Source: JAYPWI01 sp038135065 (lineage in GTDB: Bacteria > Actinomycetota > Acidimicrobiia > Acidimicrobiales > Poriferisodalaceae). Taken from it: 64,000 bases of DNA. A program made the translations under genes and the position numbers. The stretch covers positions 1 through 64,000 of the forward strand of contig JAYPWI010000021.1 in NCBI GenBank assembly GCA_038135065.1. The letters run 5' to 3'. Under the pieces are notes generated by a model that was given only the letters and a program-made list of their open reading frames with translations, made no database searches and was not told the origin of the DNA. This document shows, piece after piece, positions 1 through 7,391 of the stretch (position 1 is the stretch's first letter; every line of letters starts with the position of its first letter).

Positions 1-1024
1 CACGCAGGACTTGGGCGGTGCAGATGTTGCTGGTCGCCGTCTCCCGCCTGATGTGCTGCTCCCGGGTTTGCAAGGCCAGGCGGGTAGCCGGGCGGCCCGC
101 AGCGTCAACGGAGAGGCCGACCAAGCGTCCGGGCAGAGAACGCTTGTGAGACTCGCGGGCGGCCATGTAACCGGCGTGGGGTCCGCCGTAGCCGAGGGGA
201 ACACCGAACCGCTGGGAGCTGCCCACCACGATGTCGGCCCCCAATTCACCTGGTGGTGTGAGCAGGCAGAGGGCCAGGAGGTCGGCAGCCACGGTGACCA
301 TGCCGCCCCGCTCGTGGACTCGTTCCACGAGTGCGGCCAGGTCGCCGATCCGGCCGCTCGATCCGGGGTACTGGACGAGGACGCCATAGACGTCGGATGC
401 CTCGACGTCGGCCCATGGATCTCCGACCACGACCTTGATGCCCAGCGGCTCGGCCCGGGTTGCGACGACGTCGATGGTCTGGGGGTGGCAGTCCTGATCG
501 ACGAAGAAGGTGTTCCCCGGGTTCTTCATGAGCCGTCGGGACATGGTCATTGCCTCGGCGGCCGCGGTGGCTTCGTCGAGGAGGGAGCTGTTGGCGATCT
601 CCATCCCGGTCAGGTCGATGACCATCGTCTGGTAATTGAGCAACGCCTCGAGGCGACCCTGGCTGATCTCGGGCTGATACGGGGTGTATGCCGTGTACCA
701 CGAGGGGCTCTCGAGGACGTTGCGGAGCACCACCGGGGGGGTGATGGTGCCGTGGTAGCCCATCCCGATGAGCGACGTAAGGGGAGTGTTGCGGTCGGCC
801 ATGGCCCGCATGGCGGCCATCGCCTCGGTCTCGCTCATCGCCTCGGGGAGATCGAGGGGGGTGCTGGATCTGATGGCATCGGGAACAGCGGCCGAAATCA
901 GATCAGCCAGTGAGGAGAACCCGAGAACATCGAGCATGGTGTCGGCGTCGTCGGGGGCGGGGCCGATATGGCGGTCGGCAAACTGGGCAAGCGGGCTCTG
1001 GGTCGGTGGCAGTCGCTCGGTCAT
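1..1024 (-). CDS. gcvP: Glycine dehydrogenase (decarboxylating), P-protein, N-terminal part (cut by window edge)
   Basis: P-protein of the glycine cleavage system, which decarboxylates glycine on PLP and passes the aminomethyl group to the H-protein. The frame is open from the ATG at 1024 to the left edge (341 codons). It shows family landmarks: FADRHIGP near residue 15, GMGYHGTITPPVVLRN, and SWYTAYTPYQPEISQGRLE around residues 105-125. The PLP lysine lies in the C-terminal half and is outside the window. The gene starts 27 nt after the gcvT stop, so it is almost certainly co-transcribed with gcvT under the glycine riboswitch. No gcvH lies between them; it may be beyond the edge or elsewhere. 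Identity is very likely; only the length is unknown. Confidence 0.95.
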   Translation of the reverse strand, partial: MTERLPPTQSPLAQFADRHIGPAPDDADTMLDVLGFSSLADLISAAVPDAIRSSTPLDLPEAMSETEAMAAMRAMADRNTPLTSLIGMGYHGTITPPVVLRNVLESPSWYTAYTPYQPEISQGRLEALLNYQTMVIDLTGMEIANSSLLDEATAAAEAMTMSRRLMKNPGNTFFVDQDCHPQTIDVVATRAEPLGIKVVVGDPWADVEASDVYGVLVQYPGSSGRIGDLAALVERVHERGGMVTVAADLLALCLLTPPGELGADIVVGSSQRFGVPLGYGGPHAGYMAARESHKRSLPGRLVGLSVDAAGRPATRLALQTREQHIRRETATSNICTAQVLR

Positions 1025-1051
1025 GGTGGTGTCTCGCAGTCTCTCTGGTGG

Positions 1052-2194
1052 TCAGGCGCGGTGGTAGCGGTGGGGGACGAAGGGCAGGGGGACGATGGTG
1101 CAGGGCTCGTCTCGGCCTCGAACATCGGCGATCAGGGAGGTTCCGACTTCGGAGTGATCGGCGTGTACGTAGCCCATGGCCACCGGGCCACCCACCGTCG
1201 GGCCATGGCCGCCACTGGTCACCACGCCGACGGGTCGCCCGTCGAGGCGCAGCTCGGCACCATCGCGGATGGGGCGTCGACCCTGGGCAGCGATGCCCAC
1301 CCGGCGTCGGGAAGGCCCCGTGGCCAGCTGCTCCTGTACGACGTGGGCGCCACGGAAGTCGCCCGCGTTGCGCCGACGCGACGGTATGGACCACTGGAGT
1401 CCGGCTTCGATCGGCGTCGTCCCCTCGTCCAGGTCGTGGCCGTAGAGACACAGACCGGCCTCGAGGCGAAGGGTGTCGCGGGCCCCCAGCCCGCACGGGG
1501 TGACCCGGCTGTCGGCCAGCAGCATGCGGGCCACCTCGACGATGTGCGTGGTGGGCGCGGTGATCTCGAACCCGTCTTCGCCCGTGTAGCCGCTGCGCGA
1601 CGCACTGCATTCGACATTCCCGATGACCATGTCGCCCGCCTCCATGAACGTCAGGTCGGCCACCTGGCTGTGGTGAGCGGCCAGCACCTCGACGGCACGT
1701 GGCCCCTGCAGGGCGAGCAGGGCCAGATCGCCTCGGGGCTCGATCCTGACCGTGTCGTCGAGTCCGTTGCGGAGGTGGGCCAGGTCGATGTCTGCGCGGG
1801 AGGCGTTCACCACCAGACGTAAGCGGTCACCGAGGTTGCCCACGATGAGGTCGTCCACGACCCCGCCCTCGTGGTTGGTGAACATGGTGTAGCGCAGCCC
1901 ATTGGCGCCCAGGGTCGTGATCCCGGCCGGCACGAGGGCCTCGAGGGCCGACGAGACGGAGCCCAGGTCGGCGCCGTCCGTGGGGAGCAGGTCGATGATG
2001 CCCATGTGGGCGACGTCGAAGAGCCCCGCCCTCGACCGCGTCGCCTCGTGCTCGGCGACGACCCCCTCGTACTGGATCGGCATCTCGAACCCCGCGAAGT
2101 CGACCATCCTCGCGCCGAGCTCGACGTGGAGGTCGAACAGGGCGGTCCGGCGGGGGGTGCCGGACGACGAGTCGCCAGCGGGGTGGTCGGCCAT
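1052..2194 (-). CDS. gcvT: Aminomethyltransferase, T-protein of the glycine cleavage system
   Basis: Transfers the methylene group from aminomethylated H-protein to tetrahydrofolate and releases ammonia. The 380-residue length is normal for the family. The N-terminal folate-binding GCV_T domain covers about residues 15-270 (with FDVAHMG and SGYTGEDGFEI motifs) and the C-terminal barrel domain about 285-375. I chose the ATG at 2194 because GGAGGAACC precedes it directly; an in-frame start 11 codons upstream would lie in the riboswitch expression platform. The gene is the first of gcvT-gcvP and lies about 50 nt downstream of a tandem glycine riboswitch. Confidence 0.95.
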   Translation of the reverse strand: MADHPAGDSSSGTPRRTALFDLHVELGARMVDFAGFEMPIQYEGVVAEHEATRSRAGLFDVAHMGIIDLLPTDGADLGSVSSALEALVPAGITTLGANGLRYTMFTNHEGGVVDDLIVGNLGDRLRLVVNASRADIDLAHLRNGLDDTVRIEPRGDLALLALQGPRAVEVLAAHHSQVADLTFMEAGDMVIGNVECSASRSGYTGEDGFEITAPTTHIVEVARMLLADSRVTPCGLGARDTLRLEAGLCLYGHDLDEGTTPIEAGLQWSIPSRRRNAGDFRGAHVVQEQLATGPSRRRVGIAAQGRRPIRDGAELRLDGRPVGVVTSGGHGPTVGGPVAMGYVHADHSEVGTSLIADVRGRDEPCTIVPLPFVPHRYHRA

Positions 2195-2239
2195 GGTTCC
2201 TCCAGTTGGGCGCGTCGGGTCAGACACCCCCCGCTGTCG

Positions 2240-2412
2240 TGGAACCTGAGAGATTGACCGCCCGGGAGCGGCTTTCCCCTTCGGTGGATGGCCAGGCCAT
2301 CACTCTCCAGCGTTGCCTCGATCCTGCGGTCCGGGTACCTGAGAGTTTCCGGGGGCGGTTGCTCCTTCGGTGCCGACGGTTCCGGGGAACCGGCGAACTC
2401 TCCCACAGGGGT
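2240..2412 (-). ncRNA. Tandem glycine riboswitch upstream of gcvT
   Basis: Read on the minus strand, two similar aptamers follow each other. The first (about 2412-2336) begins GGGAGAGTTCGCC, has the conserved GCACCGAAGGAGCAA core and ends GGAAACTCTCAGGTACC. The second (about 2312-2243) begins GGAGAGTGATGG, has the core ACCGAAGGGGAAAGC and ends GGTCAATCTCTCAGGTTCC. These are the hallmark sequences of the gcvT-class glycine riboswitch, which senses free glycine and usually turns on glycine cleavage genes. The linker between aptamers is about 23 nt. About 45 nt remain between aptamer 2 and the gcvT start for the expression platform. I see no obvious U-rich terminator there, so control may act at the ribosome binding site. 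Confidence 0.93.
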
Positions 2413-2426
2413 TCAGCAGCGCCGTG

Positions 2427-2432
2427 AGCCTA
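2427..2432 (-). promoter_or_regulatory. Probable -10 box of the gcvT riboswitch transcript
   Basis: TAGGCT on the minus strand lies about 15 nt upstream of the first aptamer, so a transcript would begin near 2420, just before the riboswitch. The same hexamer appears ahead of other genes in this window. A TTGACG at 2460-2455 is too far away (22 nt spacer) to be a convincing -35 box. The rest of 2433-2534 shows no gene or clear structure. Confidence 0.4.
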
Positions 2433-2534
2433 GCCCGGGGAGTCGGATTCGGCGCGTCAATGCAGCCCACCCTGGCACGGCAGTGAGCCTCGCTGTGTGC
2501 CTCGCAGTGTTTGCAGTGTGGCGCTGGTTGACCG

Positions 2535-2894
2535 TCAGCTGCTGAGGAACTCGGCGATGCGGTCCTTGGGGCGGCCGATGATGGCCCGGTTGCCCTTCAC
2601 CACCACGGGCCGCTGGAGCAGGGCCTTGCGTTCGACGAGTAGATCGACCACGGCCGACGGGTTGCCCACGTAGTCGTCAGGGTCTAGTTCCAGCTTCTTG
2701 AACTGGCTGTCCTTGCGCACGAGGTCCTCGACGGGGTCCTCGAGAATCGACACGAGGTGTTCGAGGGCGGCCCGGTCTGGTGGGGTCTTCATGTAGAGCA
2801 CCACGTCGGCGTCGACACCCTGCGCCTCGGCGACCGCCAAGGCATTCTTCGAAGAACCTCAATGAGGGTTGTGATAGATCGTCACGTCGGACAT
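2535..2894 (-). CDS. ArsC/YffB-family thioredoxin-fold reductase with in-frame UGA (probable selenoprotein)
   Basis: Small ArsC-family protein (119 residues with the UGA read through). The ATG at 2894 has GGAGG 5 nt upstream. The N-terminus reads MSDVTIYHNPH, then TGA (2861-2859), then GSSKNALAVAEAQG. ArsC relatives have HNPxCGxSRNxL here, so the UGA sits exactly at the catalytic cysteine. The frame then stays open to 2535 with the family's LYMKTPPDRAAL and LLQRPVVVKGNRAIIGRP motifs. Directly downstream of the UGA is a stable hairpin of bacterial SECIS form. I therefore read UGA as selenocysteine at residue 12. Family members are arsenate reductases or uncharacterised thiol reductases; the substrate here is unknown. 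The gene follows an enoyl-CoA hydratase by 45 nt. Alternatives are a nonsense mutation or a sequencing error. Confidence 0.8.
2824..2858 (-). promoter_or_regulatory. Candidate bacterial SECIS element (bSECIS)
   Basis: On the minus strand, 15 nt after the in-frame UGA, GCCTTGGC (2843-2836) pairs with GCCGAGGC (2831-2824), giving 8 pairs with one G-U, closed by the loop GGTC (2835-2832). The loop starts 23 nt after the UGA and has G in its first two positions. Both fit the published bSECIS description: an apical loop about 16-37 nt from the UGA with a G early in the loop. A smaller palindrome, TTCTTCGAAGAA, lies between the UGA and the stem. Confidence 0.7.
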
Positions 2895-2939
2895 CGGTGC
2901 CTCCGCTGTCAGGGTCCGGTCGATGGAACTGGCTCGAAC

Positions 2940-3680
2940 CTAGCGCCCGAAGCCCGCCACGATGCGCGCTGCCATGTCGGGGCCCGGGCCGGGGCCGTCC
3001 TCCCGTCCCCAGCGGAGCCCGTCGGCTCGGGTTCGTTCGCCCAGTTCTCGCATCATCGCCTTCTCGTGGGCCAGGGTGTGCCACGAATTGGCGGCGATGA
3101 CGGCAGCCCGGGTGGCTGCCTCGGCCTCCAGGGAATCCGACGGGACCACTGCGTTGGCCAGGCCGATCCGCAGGGCTTCCTCGGCGTCCACGATCCGGCC
3201 GCTGTACATCATGTCCCGAGCAGCGAGGGGCCCGATCCGCTCGGGCAGGCGGGTGATCATCCCCCAGGTGGGCACCATGGCGTAGCGCCCGTGGGTGTCG
3301 CAGAAGCGGGCGTCGTCGCCGGCGAGGAGCAGATCGCAGGCAATGGCCAACTCGAGGGCCCCGGTGTAGCAGTGGCCGCGAACGGCGGCCATCACCACCT
3401 GCGGCATGGCTTCGATGAGGTCGAGGGTCTCGGCTTGGTAGTGCCGACTGGGGGCTCGCTCCCCGGACTGGATGGCTTTGAGGTCGTTGCCGGCGCTGAA
3501 GGACCGTCCGGCGCCGATGAGGACGACGACCCCGACCTCGTCTGGGTGTGCGGCGAGGTTCTCGAGGTGTTGGCGCAACTCCACGAACAGTCCGGGGCTC
3601 AGGGCGTTGAGCGCATCGGGTCGGTTGAGGGTGAGGGTTGCGACACCCTCGGTGTCGGAGCGAAGGACAAGATCGGGCAT
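2940..3680 (-). CDS. Enoyl-CoA hydratase/isomerase family protein
   Basis: Crotonase-fold acyl-CoA enzyme of 246 residues. It has the N-terminal LTLNRPDALNAL motif, the oxyanion-hole segment GRSFSAGNDLKA (about 59-70) and TGALELAIACD (about 107). The first catalytic Glu of classical hydratases (E144 of rat crotonase) is kept in LEL. The second Glu position reads DTHGR instead of xPEVxLG, so simple hydratase activity is doubtful; isomerase, hydrolase or thioesterase-type chemistry is possible. The gene has a TAGGCT box 6 nt before its ATG, suggesting a leaderless mRNA, and probably carries the ArsC-like gene downstream. Confidence 0.88.
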   Translation of the reverse strand: MPDLVLRSDTEGVATLTLNRPDALNALSPGLFVELRQHLENLAAHPDEVGVVVLIGAGRSFSAGNDLKAIQSGERAPSRHYQAETLDLIEAMPQVVMAAVRGHCYTGALELAIACDLLLAGDDARFCDTHGRYAMVPTWGMITRLPERIGPLAARDMMYSGRIVDAEEALRIGLANAVVPSDSLEAEAATRAAVIAANSWHTLAHEKAMMRELGERTRADGLRWGREDGPGPGPDMAARIVAGFGR

Positions 3681-3686
3681 GTGCCG

Positions 3687-3692
3687 AGCCTA
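3687..3692 (-). promoter_or_regulatory. Leaderless-type -10 box for the hydratase at 2940-3680
   Basis: TAGGCT followed by 6 nt (CGGCAC) and then the ATG at 3680, so transcription would start at or next to the start codon. It belongs to a series of identical arrangements in this window. Confidence 0.55.
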
Positions 3693-3719
3693 GGCGTCCC
3701 CCCGACGGTCGAAGCCGCC

Positions 3720-4907
3720 TCAGCCCCTTGCGGGCTGGGTTGCGTCCGCTGCCTCGACCTCCTCGCGGGTCACGCCGAGCATGAAGAGGATGGCATCGAG
3801 ATAGGGCACGTTGATGCTCGTCTGTGCTGCGCCTCTGACAACGGGCTTTGCGTTGAAGGCGATGCCCATTCCTGCGGTCTGCAGCATGGGCAGATCGTTG
3901 GCGCCGTCGCCCACTGCCACCGTCTGGTCGAGTGGGATGCCCTCGCGCTCGGCGATTCGCCGCAGTAGTTGTTCCTTGGCTGCGGCGTCGACGATGTCAC
4001 CAACCACCCGCCCTGTCAGGTGGCCGTCGATCACTTCGAGTTCGTTCGCATAGGCGTGATCGAAGCCGAGGACCGAGACCAGGTGATCGGTGAAGTGGGT
4101 GAAGCCTCCGCTGATGATGGCCACCCTGTATCCCAGACGCCGAAGGGTCCGCACGAAGGTCCGCGCTCCGGGCGTCAGGGTCATGCGGCCGATCGCTGCC
4201 TGAATGGCCGATTCGGGCGTTCCGGCCAACAGGGACACCCTGGCATGCAGGGCCTCGGCGAAATCCATGGTTCCGGCCATCGCCTGTTCCGTGAGTTCGG
4301 CGACCTGCTCCCCGCAGCCGGCTTCGTCGGCGAGGAGGTCGATTACCTCGTTGCGAATCAGGGTGGAGTCGACGTCCAACACGACCAGGCGCGTCGACCT
4401 TCGATGAAGCCCGTGGGCCTGCACGGCGATGTCGACCTGGCGCTCCGAAGCCACCGTCAGCAGTGACGCCCGTAGCTTGTCGGGATCGGCGTCGTCGACC
4501 AGGAACTCGTATGACCACACTGGGTACATCGACAGGCGGGCGATGCGATCGATGTTGCCACCCGAAGTGCTGATCGCCCCCGTCGTCTCGGCGAGGTCGG
4601 CGGGAGACAATTCGTGGCCCAGGACGGTGACCACGTGGCGATTGCGGTGCCGACTCGGGGCGCTGTCCACGACTTCGAAGTCGATGTCGAGGGAACGCTC
4701 CCATCCGAAGAGCAAGACTTCCTTCACCATGTCGCGGCCCTCGGGAACCTCCACGGCCAGGCCCAAGGTCAGTTGGCGTCGGACCACGACCTGCTCCATG
4801 TCGAAGACGCGGGCTCCCAGATGGGCCAGGAGAGAGAGCAGGTCGGTGGTGATGCCCGGGCGGTCGAGCCCGGTCACCCTGATGAGAATCGTCCGGGGGG
4901 AGGACAT
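3720..4907 (-). CDS. serB: Phosphoserine phosphatase with N-terminal ACT domains
   Basis: Hydrolyses O-phosphoserine to serine, the last step of serine synthesis. The protein is 395 residues. Residues 4-80 look like an ACT domain (GLDRPGITTDLLSLLA), with a second ACT-like segment at about 91-165. Residues 172-380 are the HAD phosphatase: motif I LDVDSTLI with D178 and D180, motif II SGG at 266-268, K311, and motif III GDGANDLP at 333-340. The ACT-HAD layout and length match actinobacterial SerB2. Serine supply next to glycine cleavage makes metabolic sense, although the genes are not in one operon. A TACCGT box 6 nt before the ATG suggests a leaderless transcript. Confidence 0.95.
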   Translation of the reverse strand: MSSPRTILIRVTGLDRPGITTDLLSLLAHLGARVFDMEQVVVRRQLTLGLAVEVPEGRDMVKEVLLFGWERSLDIDFEVVDSAPSRHRNRHVVTVLGHELSPADLAETTGAISTSGGNIDRIARLSMYPVWSYEFLVDDADPDKLRASLLTVASERQVDIAVQAHGLHRRSTRLVVLDVDSTLIRNEVIDLLADEAGCGEQVAELTEQAMAGTMDFAEALHARVSLLAGTPESAIQAAIGRMTLTPGARTFVRTLRRLGYRVAIISGGFTHFTDHLVSVLGFDHAYANELEVIDGHLTGRVVGDIVDAAAKEQLLRRIAEREGIPLDQTVAVGDGANDLPMLQTAGMGIAFNAKPVVRGAAQTSINVPYLDAILFMLGVTREEVEAADATQPARG

Positions 4908-4913
4908 ACACGC

Positions 4914-4919
4914 ACGGTA
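4914..4919 (-). promoter_or_regulatory. Leaderless-type -10 box for serB
   Basis: TACCGT, then GCGTGT (6 nt), then the serB ATG at 4907. There is no ribosome binding site between box and start. Confidence 0.55.
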
Positions 4920-4953
4920 GCCGCCACCGGTTCAGGCGACCCATCGTGGTGAA

Positions 4954-5454
4954 ATGGTTGGAGGACACCTGTTCGACGTCGTAGCGGCGGCAGACAATTG
5001 GCGTTGCTGGCTGTGCGGCGACCCGGTGGACCCCGAACTGACGCGTGGTCCATGGTCGCCGACCATGGACCACGTCACGCCGAGACGGCGAGGGGGCAAG
5101 ACCACTGCCGCCAACCTCAGACTGGCCCACCGGTCGTGTAACAACCGGAGAGGTGCGGCCGATCCGGAGGTGGGATGGCCGCCCGAGTTGGGGGTCACCG
5201 AGAGTGCTGATCTTTTCAGTGCCGCAGTCGAACTGGCTCGCTCCGGTGGGACCGGTACTCGACGGGTGGTGGGATGGGTCGACCCTACGGTGCTCGAGGA
5301 GGCGAGGGCGTGGCTGCTCGGGCGGATCGAGCCGATGATCGGCGGCCGTTGGTATGCGTCTGGAGGTGTGGTCGGTGGTGCCCGCGTGCCTATCGAGTTG
5401 GAGTGCATACAGGCCCCGGCCGTGGTGCCCGAACTCCGGCGGCGAGGCCGCTGA
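4954..5454 (+). CDS. HNH endonuclease domain protein
   Basis: A 166-residue protein with an N-terminal HNH nuclease module. C18 and C21 (CWLC) are the first half of a zinc knuckle. D39-H40 (MDHVTPRRRGG) is the metal-binding HNH core, N54 lies in the middle, and H59 with C62-N63-N64 (HRSCNNRRG) completes the fold. The C-terminal 95 residues carry no motif I know. The gene stands alone between serB (divergent) and the DUF3097 gene (convergent, 18 nt apart). No phage, toxin or restriction partner is adjacent, so its role (DNA repair, defence or a stand-alone nuclease) cannot be read from context. Confidence 0.85.
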   Translation: MVGGHLFDVVAAADNWRCWLCGDPVDPELTRGPWSPTMDHVTPRRRGGKTTAANLRLAHRSCNNRRGAADPEVGWPPELGVTESADLFSAAVELARSGGTGTRRVVGWVDPTVLEEARAWLLGRIEPMIGGRWYASGGVVGGARVPIELECIQAPAVVPELRRRGR

Positions 5455-5472
5455 AGACAGGTCAGACAGGGC

Positions 5473-6057
5473 TCAGGCCTGATCGGCGAGCGTGTCCTCG
5501 ATGGTGACGAAGTCGATCATCTGCTCCACGGCGGTGATGAGCGATGTGTCGAGGTCGGTCCACGTGGTGACCCGCCCGAGCAGTGCCCGCCAGAACGACG
5601 GCGGATCCTGGGCCCCGAAGGCCGCGCAGATTCCCCGCTTCCAGTCGGTCCCCTTCGGTATCTCGGGCCACGCTGAGGCACCGATCACCGCGGGCCGCAC
5701 GGCGGCCCAGACATCGACGAACGGATGGCCGACGACCAGCACGTCGGGATGGTCGATCTGCTGACCGATGTGCCACTCCTTGGTGCCCTCGACGAGATGG
5801 TCCAGCAGGATGGCGAGGCGTCGATGGGGCTGGGGGTCGAAGGCTCGAACCGCTCGCTCGAGATCGTCTGCTCCGTCGAGGGGTTCGACCACGACGCCGA
5901 CGCTGCGCAGATCGTCGCCCCAGATCTTCTCGATCAGTTCGGCGTCATGTATGCCCTCGACCCAGATTCGGCTGGGCCGGGCAACCCGTGCCCGCTGGCG
6001 GGCGACGGCAATTGACCCGGACGGGGTCGTTGCTGGTGGACGGACCCTGGACACCAC
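5473..6057 (-). CDS. DUF3097 family protein (N-terminally short)
   Basis: Actinobacterial conserved protein of unknown function. The segment RVARPSRIWVEGIHDAELIE, the following WGDDLRSVGVVVEPLDG, the VVGHPFVDVWAAVRP segment and the EQMIDFVT ending match DUF3097. Relatives are about 270 residues. Here the frame that can be coding gives only about 194, because the N-terminal 80-90 residues would have to overlap the upstream MFS gene, whose stop is at 6078. I place the start at the paired GTG codons near 6057; this is uncertain and the ribosome binding site is weak. The primase-like IWVEGxHDAELxE motif resembles TOPRIM EG motifs, but this is only an impression. Confidence 0.75.
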   Translation of the reverse strand: MVSRVRPPATTPSGSIAVARQRARVARPSRIWVEGIHDAELIEKIWGDDLRSVGVVVEPLDGADDLERAVRAFDPQPHRRLAILLDHLVEGTKEWHIGQQIDHPDVLVVGHPFVDVWAAVRPAVIGASAWPEIPKGTDWKRGICAAFGAQDPPSFWRALLGRVTTWTDLDTSLITAVEQMIDFVTIEDTLADQA

Positions 6058-6077
6058 CGACCCGACGGTACCGCGGG

Positions 6078-7295
6078 TCAGTGACTCGGTGGCTGAGGTG
6101 ACCTGGAGAGGGTGCTCACTGCGACCAGGGAGGCGACAGCGCCGACCAAGAACCCGGTCGCCCAAGGGGTCACCGTTCCGCTGATCATGCGATCGATCAC
6201 TGCTCCGAATACGCCCCCACCCGCAACTCGGAGGGCGCCGGTCACCGATGTCGCGGTGCCTGCAATATCGCCCATGGGAACCAGAGCCAGGCTGTTGAGG
6301 GTGGGCATCAGACCGACATGAAGGGCCAACTGTGCGGTGAGTAGGGGCATGAAGATCCAGAACGCAGGTCGACCTCCACCCGCCAGTGACACTGCGGTCA
6401 GCGCCGTGGTGAGCCCGACCGAGATCCACAAGCCGCCGAGCACCATCCGAGCGCCACCCAACACCTTGACCAGGCGCGCTGCGGTGAGGGTGGCCAGGCC
6501 GAGCACGCCGGCGACGCTCGCGAACACGATGGGGAACTGGTCGCCCCGGTCGAACACGGTGTCGAGGACCAGCTCCGAACTGGCCAGGTAGCTGGCGAAG
6601 GCTCCCTGCATGAACACGGTGGCCAGGGTGTAGGCCAGGGTGACCGGAGTGGTCAGGGTGCGGCGGAACGCCGCCCCGATCGCTCCGAAGCGCAAGGGAA
6701 GGCGGTGCTGCTCAGGGAGGGTTTCAGGAGCCTTCAGGGCCCAGACCCCAAGGGCCACGGCCAACAGAACGGTCAGCCAGAACAACCACCGCCACGGTGC
6801 GACCTGCAGGACACCGGCGGCGAGCAGGGGGGCGAAGATGGGAACGAGGAGGAAGATCGCCATGATGCGGGACATGAAGATGGCCATCCGGTCGCCCTCG
6901 TAGAGGTCGCGGATGATGGCCACGGCCACCACTCTCGTTCCAGCGGCCCCGACCCCCCACAGGACCCGGGCGGCCAGCATCACCGGGAAGGTGGGAGCCA
7001 GTCCAGCGATCATGGCCCCGGTGCAGTAGACCCCGAGCGCTGCGTACAGGACCCGCTTGCGTCCGAAATGATCGGCGAGGGGTCCCCACACCAACTGAGC
7101 CACGGACAGGCCGAGGAAATAGGTGGTGAGCAGGAGAGCGGGACCGGTGGAGTCCTCACCGAGCGAGAACGCGGCCCTGATGTCATCGAAGGCAGGGAGG
7201 AGGAGATCGACCCCGAGCGCAGTGATGGCCATGATCATCGAGATCAGCGCCATGGACACGACCGGACGTGGGTCGGCGTCCCGGGGGGTTGTCAT
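6078..7295 (-). CDS. MFS multidrug efflux transporter, Bcr/CflA type
   Basis: Inner-membrane major facilitator protein of 405 residues with about 12 hydrophobic segments. It shows motif A between helices 2 and 3 (GPLADHFGRKRVLY), and DLLLPAFDDIRAAF near the start is typical of Bcr/CflA drug:proton antiporters. The start is the ATG at 7295; a TAGCGT box lies 8 nt upstream. The reading frame continues far upstream into the assembly gap, but that part is the antisense of the amidohydrolase gene. The gene diverges from the catabolic cluster at 7392 across a 96-nt gap holding a perfect palindrome, so it may be co-regulated with it and export a substrate or intermediate. Confidence 0.88.
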   Translation of the reverse strand: MTTPRDADPRPVVSMALISMIMAITALGVDLLLPAFDDIRAAFSLGEDSTGPALLLTTYFLGLSVAQLVWGPLADHFGRKRVLYAALGVYCTGAMIAGLAPTFPVMLAARVLWGVGAAGTRVVAVAIIRDLYEGDRMAIFMSRIMAIFLLVPIFAPLLAAGVLQVAPWRWLFWLTVLLAVALGVWALKAPETLPEQHRLPLRFGAIGAAFRRTLTTPVTLAYTLATVFMQGAFASYLASSELVLDTVFDRGDQFPIVFASVAGVLGLATLTAARLVKVLGGARMVLGGLWISVGLTTALTAVSLAGGGRPAFWIFMPLLTAQLALHVGLMPTLNSLALVPMGDIAGTATSVTGALRVAGGGVFGAVIDRMISGTVTPWATGFLVGAVASLVAVSTLSRSPQPPSH

Positions 7296-7303
7296 CGGCG
7301 GGC

Positions 7304-7309
7304 ACGCTA
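7304..7309 (-). promoter_or_regulatory. -10 box close to the MFS start codon
   Basis: TAGCGT lies 8 nt before the ATG at 7295. This is the same layout as the other leaderless-type starts here, with a slightly longer spacer. Confidence 0.45.
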
Positions 7310-7355
7310 TCCCACCGGGCTTCGCCCAACCCGGTTTCCTAAGGGCCTGGGGTAT

Positions 7356-7370
7356 TTGACAAATTGTCAA
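7356..7370. promoter_or_regulatory. Palindromic operator candidate TTGACAA-A-TTGTCAA
   Basis: A perfect 7-bp inverted repeat around a single A, in the intergenic region between the divergent MFS and amidohydrolase genes and 22 nt before the GTG at 7392. It is AT-rich in a GC-rich setting and has the size and symmetry of operators bound by dimeric one-component regulators, for example of the GntR type. No regulator gene is adjacent. Confidence 0.5.
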
Positions 7371-7391
7371 GCGGACCTCTTCCATTGAGGG

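Noticed and set aside
2455..2460. TTGACG as the -35 box of the gcv promoter
   Set aside because: The spacer to the TAGGCT box is 22 nt, outside the usual 16-19 nt range.
2535..2840. The ArsC-like gene as a short frame starting at the TTG at 2840
   Set aside because: This start removes the catalytic loop and lies inside the SECIS-like stem. The frame beginning at ATG 2894 and reading UGA as Sec restores the whole family motif.
4954..5454. The HNH protein as part of a defence island
   Set aside because: The neighbours are serB and a DUF3097 gene; no methylase, helicase or other defence partner is adjacent.
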